Origin: Campylobacteraceae bacterium | GTDB lineage: Bacteria > Campylobacterota > Campylobacteria > Campylobacterales > Sulfurospirillaceae | DNA: 8,069 nt | Assembly: GCA_027055635.1 (NCBI GenBank) | Contig: JALUMZ010000212.1 | Coordinates: forward strand, 1 to 8,069 | Reading direction: 5' to 3' | Shown here: one piece after another, positions 6,233 through 8,069 of the stretch | Layout: every line of letters begins with the position of its first letter | Position numbering within the stretch: position 1 is the first letter of the stretch | The notes under the pieces: model-generated | Seen by the model: only the letters and a program-made list of their open reading frames with translations | Database searches by the model: none | Told to the model about the DNA's origin: nothing | Program-made: the position numbers and the translations under genes

Positions 6233-6263
6233 TTGGTTGGTACAATTGTACCAACCAAATTTT
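6233..6263 (+). terminator. 26-bp perfect palindrome, probable symporter-operon terminator
   Basis: Bases 6233-6258 are a perfect palindrome of 13 bp per arm (TTGGTTGGTACAA and its complement) centred on AATT, followed by AATTTT (6258-6263). It starts 6 bp after the symporter stop. A hairpin with a short U-run fits an intrinsic terminator. The perfect dyad could equally be a protein-binding operator for the next gene, whose Shine-Dalgarno begins 12 bp after it. Confidence 0.6.
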
Positions 6264-6279
6264 CTATGCGAGGTAAGCT

Positions 6280-8069
6280 ATGAGCCTACATGACCAAAAA
6301 ACCTTTTTAACTTCAATACATCCTTTTGAAATGCTTAACATAAAGGAGCTAGATAGAGCTCTAAATGCCTTAAATATTGCTTATTATAAAAAAGATGAAC
6401 TCCTTATTTCTAGTGAAAAATTACCAAATTTTTTATATATTGTAGTCAAAGGTGAAGTTGGTGAATATCATAATAATGAACTTGTTAAAGTATATTCAGA
6501 TTCAAATATCTTTGATACAGATTCATTGATATATAATAAAACAGAAGATGAATTTAAGGTTTTAGAGGAGCTTATCTGTTTTGAACTAGATAAAAAAATA
6601 TTTAAATCTTTATTGGATGAAAATAGTAATTTTAAAAAATTTTTTATACAGGATTTAGCAGATAAAATCCAATCTGCCAAACAAAAAGAGTATAGTGGTG
6701 AGTTATCAAGCTTTATGATTGCTAGAGTATGTGATACTTATATACATTCACCATGTATAGTAGATGCAGGTACTCCTATTATGACTGCTCTAAAAAAAAT
6801 GGTTACTTCAAAAAATAAGTGTATTATTGTCAAAAATGGATCAAATTATGAGTATGGAATAGCAACAGATAGCACTATTAGAAAATATGTTCTTTTTAAT
6901 AATTATGATAAATTTGCTCCCATAGGTCCTATAGCAATTCATCCTGTTATCACGATAGAACATGATGATTATCTATCTAATGCCCTACTGTCGATGACAA
7001 AGAACTCTATAAAAAGATTAATAGTAAAAAAAGATGATAAGATATTTGGAATACTTGAACAATTAGATCTCTTGAGTTATTTTGCAAATCACTCACATTT
7101 GGTTTCTGTGCAAATTAAAAAGGCTAAAAATATAGAAGAGTTAAAATATGCTAGCTTGGATTTTATAAACATCATCAAAAAACTACATGTAAAAGGTACA
7201 AAAGTCGAGTATATATCGCAACTTATTTCAGAGTTAAATGAAAAAGTCTATGAAAAACTTTATGAGATGATAATGCCAAAAAATCTGCTAAACAAAGCTG
7301 CTTTTTTAGTTATGGGCAGTGAAGGCAGAAAGGAGCAGATATTAAAAACCGATCAAGACAACTCACTTATTATTGATAATTTTGAAGATAAAAAAGAGTT
7401 TGAACCATATATGCTAAAACTTAATAAAACTCTTCTTGATTTTGGATTTCCAAAATGTGATGGAGATATAATGGTATCAAATCCATATTGGAGAAAAAAA
7501 GAGAGAGAGTTCCTTTTGGAGATACAAAGGTGGCTAGAAGCCCCTAGCGGAGATGACTATATGCATTTTGCCATCTTTTTTGACTCGGTCTGTGTGGCAG
7601 GAAATTGTCAGCTGCTAGAAAATTTAAAAAAGGAAATTTTTAAGAATATTCGAGGCAAAGATATCATAATGGCAAATTTTGCAAAAGCATCTTTGCTGTT
7701 TGAAACGCCCATTGGACTCTTTTCAAACCTCAAAACAGATCACAATCAACTAGATATAAAAAAAGGTGGAATTTTTCCGATAGTGCAAGGAATAAGAAGT
7801 TTATCTCTTGAAAATGAAATCACAAAAACAAACACAATAGACAGAATAAATGAACTTACAAAACTAGGTATATTTAAAGAGAGATTTGCAAGTGAGCTGA
7901 TAGAATCCTTTGATACATTTATAAACTTAAGGCTAAAAGAGAGGTTGAACGAATTAGGAACTAATAAAAAATCCAATAGCAATATAATCCATATAAATAA
8001 ACTAAACAAATTAGAGTTAGATCTTTTAAAAGATAGTTTTAAAATTGTAAATAATTTCAAAAAATTTAT
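6280..8069 (+). CDS. CNBD-like/CBS/DUF294 nucleotidyltransferase-domain protein, C-terminus outside window
   Basis: The frame is open from ATG 6280 to the window edge (596 complete codons) with no stop. GAGG (6270-6273) lies 6 nt before the start. Residues about 15-120 resemble a cyclic-nucleotide-binding beta-roll (FLYIVVKGEVGEY at 51-63), but the FGE and R-x-A phosphate-cassette residues that bind cNMP are not seen. Residues about 150-270 look like a CBS pair. Residues about 330-430 carry the GlnD-like nucleotidyltransferase signature: GSEGRKEQ (346-353) and TDQD (357-360), giving Asp358 and Asp360 as likely metal ligands, as in the DUF294 family. A helical DUF294_C-type region follows. Relatives often sit next to DUF4212/SSS symporters, so a regulatory or sensing role for transport or carbon supply is inferred; the target and reaction are unknown. 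Composition is visibly more AT-rich than in the dehydrogenase genes. Confidence 0.88.
   Translation, partial: MSLHDQKTFLTSIHPFEMLNIKELDRALNALNIAYYKKDELLISSEKLPNFLYIVVKGEVGEYHNNELVKVYSDSNIFDTDSLIYNKTEDEFKVLEELICFELDKKIFKSLLDENSNFKKFFIQDLADKIQSAKQKEYSGELSSFMIARVCDTYIHSPCIVDAGTPIMTALKKMVTSKNKCIIVKNGSNYEYGIATDSTIRKYVLFNNYDKFAPIGPIAIHPVITIEHDDYLSNALLSMTKNSIKRLIVKKDDKIFGILEQLDLLSYFANHSHLVSVQIKKAKNIEELKYASLDFINIIKKLHVKGTKVEYISQLISELNEKVYEKLYEMIMPKNLLNKAAFLVMGSEGRKEQILKTDQDNSLIIDNFEDKKEFEPYMLKLNKTLLDFGFPKCDGDIMVSNPYWRKKEREFLLEIQRWLEAPSGDDYMHFAIFFDSVCVAGNCQLLENLKKEIFKNIRGKDIIMANFAKASLLFETPIGLFSNLKTDHNQLDIKKGGIFPIVQGIRSLSLENEITKTNTIDRINELTKLGIFKERFASELIESFDTFINLRLKERLNELGTNKKSNSNIIHINKLNKLELDLLKDSFKIVNNFKKF

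Noticed and set aside
6266..6283. Micro-ORF MRGKL whose TGA overlaps the ATG of the DUF294 gene
   Set aside because: Five codons with no Shine-Dalgarno; its sequence is better explained as the ribosome-binding region of the following gene.
7746..8060. Minus-strand open frame of 104 codons, hydrophobic
   Set aside because: Antisense to the DUF294-family gene; its Phe/Leu/Ser richness comes from AAA- and GAA-rich sense codons.

Overview
The window looks like chromosome from an AT-rich Campylobacterota bacterium (Sulfurimonas/Arcobacter-like). This rests on heavy AGA, ATA and AAA codon use, tightly packed same-strand genes and the protein families present. It is an inference; no rRNA or other diagnostic marker is in view. 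All seven genes I can support read on the + strand. The first and last run off the edges.

Region 1 (1-3735) is a catabolic-looking gene set. It holds the C-terminal end of a glutamine-synthetase-family ligase (PuuA/GlnA-like, with no visible adenylylation loop), an aldehyde dehydrogenase, an iron-type alcohol dehydrogenase, and a membrane-anchored SGNH/GDSL esterase of the TesA type. The two dehydrogenases are 2 bp apart and the esterase follows 4 bp later, so these three are almost certainly one transcript. The 103-bp gap after the ligase holds a perfect 22-bp inverted repeat around a 36-nt structured loop. Ligase, alcohol dehydrogenase and aldehyde dehydrogenase together suggest a gamma-glutamylation route for an amine or amino alcohol; the substrate cannot be read from the sequence.

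Region 2 (3736-4055) is a 320-bp non-coding stretch and the most interesting part of the window. A sigma70-like promoter (3810-3839) would give a leader of about 210 nt. The leader holds two tandem copies of a 71-nt unit. The 5' hairpin of the unit differs in sequence between copies but keeps its fold through paired changes, and the 3' module is nearly identical. That module can form two mutually exclusive hairpins, one of which would release a UUCCU able to mask the Shine-Dalgarno of the next gene. This looks like a tandem riboswitch-type or other cis-regulatory RNA; I could not match it to a class I know.

Region 3 (4056-6263) is a two-gene sodium:solute symporter operon: a DUF4212 small subunit and an SSS-family large subunit of the acetate/organic-acid type. 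It ends in a 26-bp perfect palindrome that is probably the terminator. Region 4 (6280 to the end) is a long open frame without a stop in the window. It encodes a protein with a degenerate cyclic-nucleotide-binding-like domain, a CBS pair and a GlnD-like (DUF294) nucleotidyltransferase domain. Such proteins commonly neighbour this symporter type and probably act as its signalling or regulatory partner.
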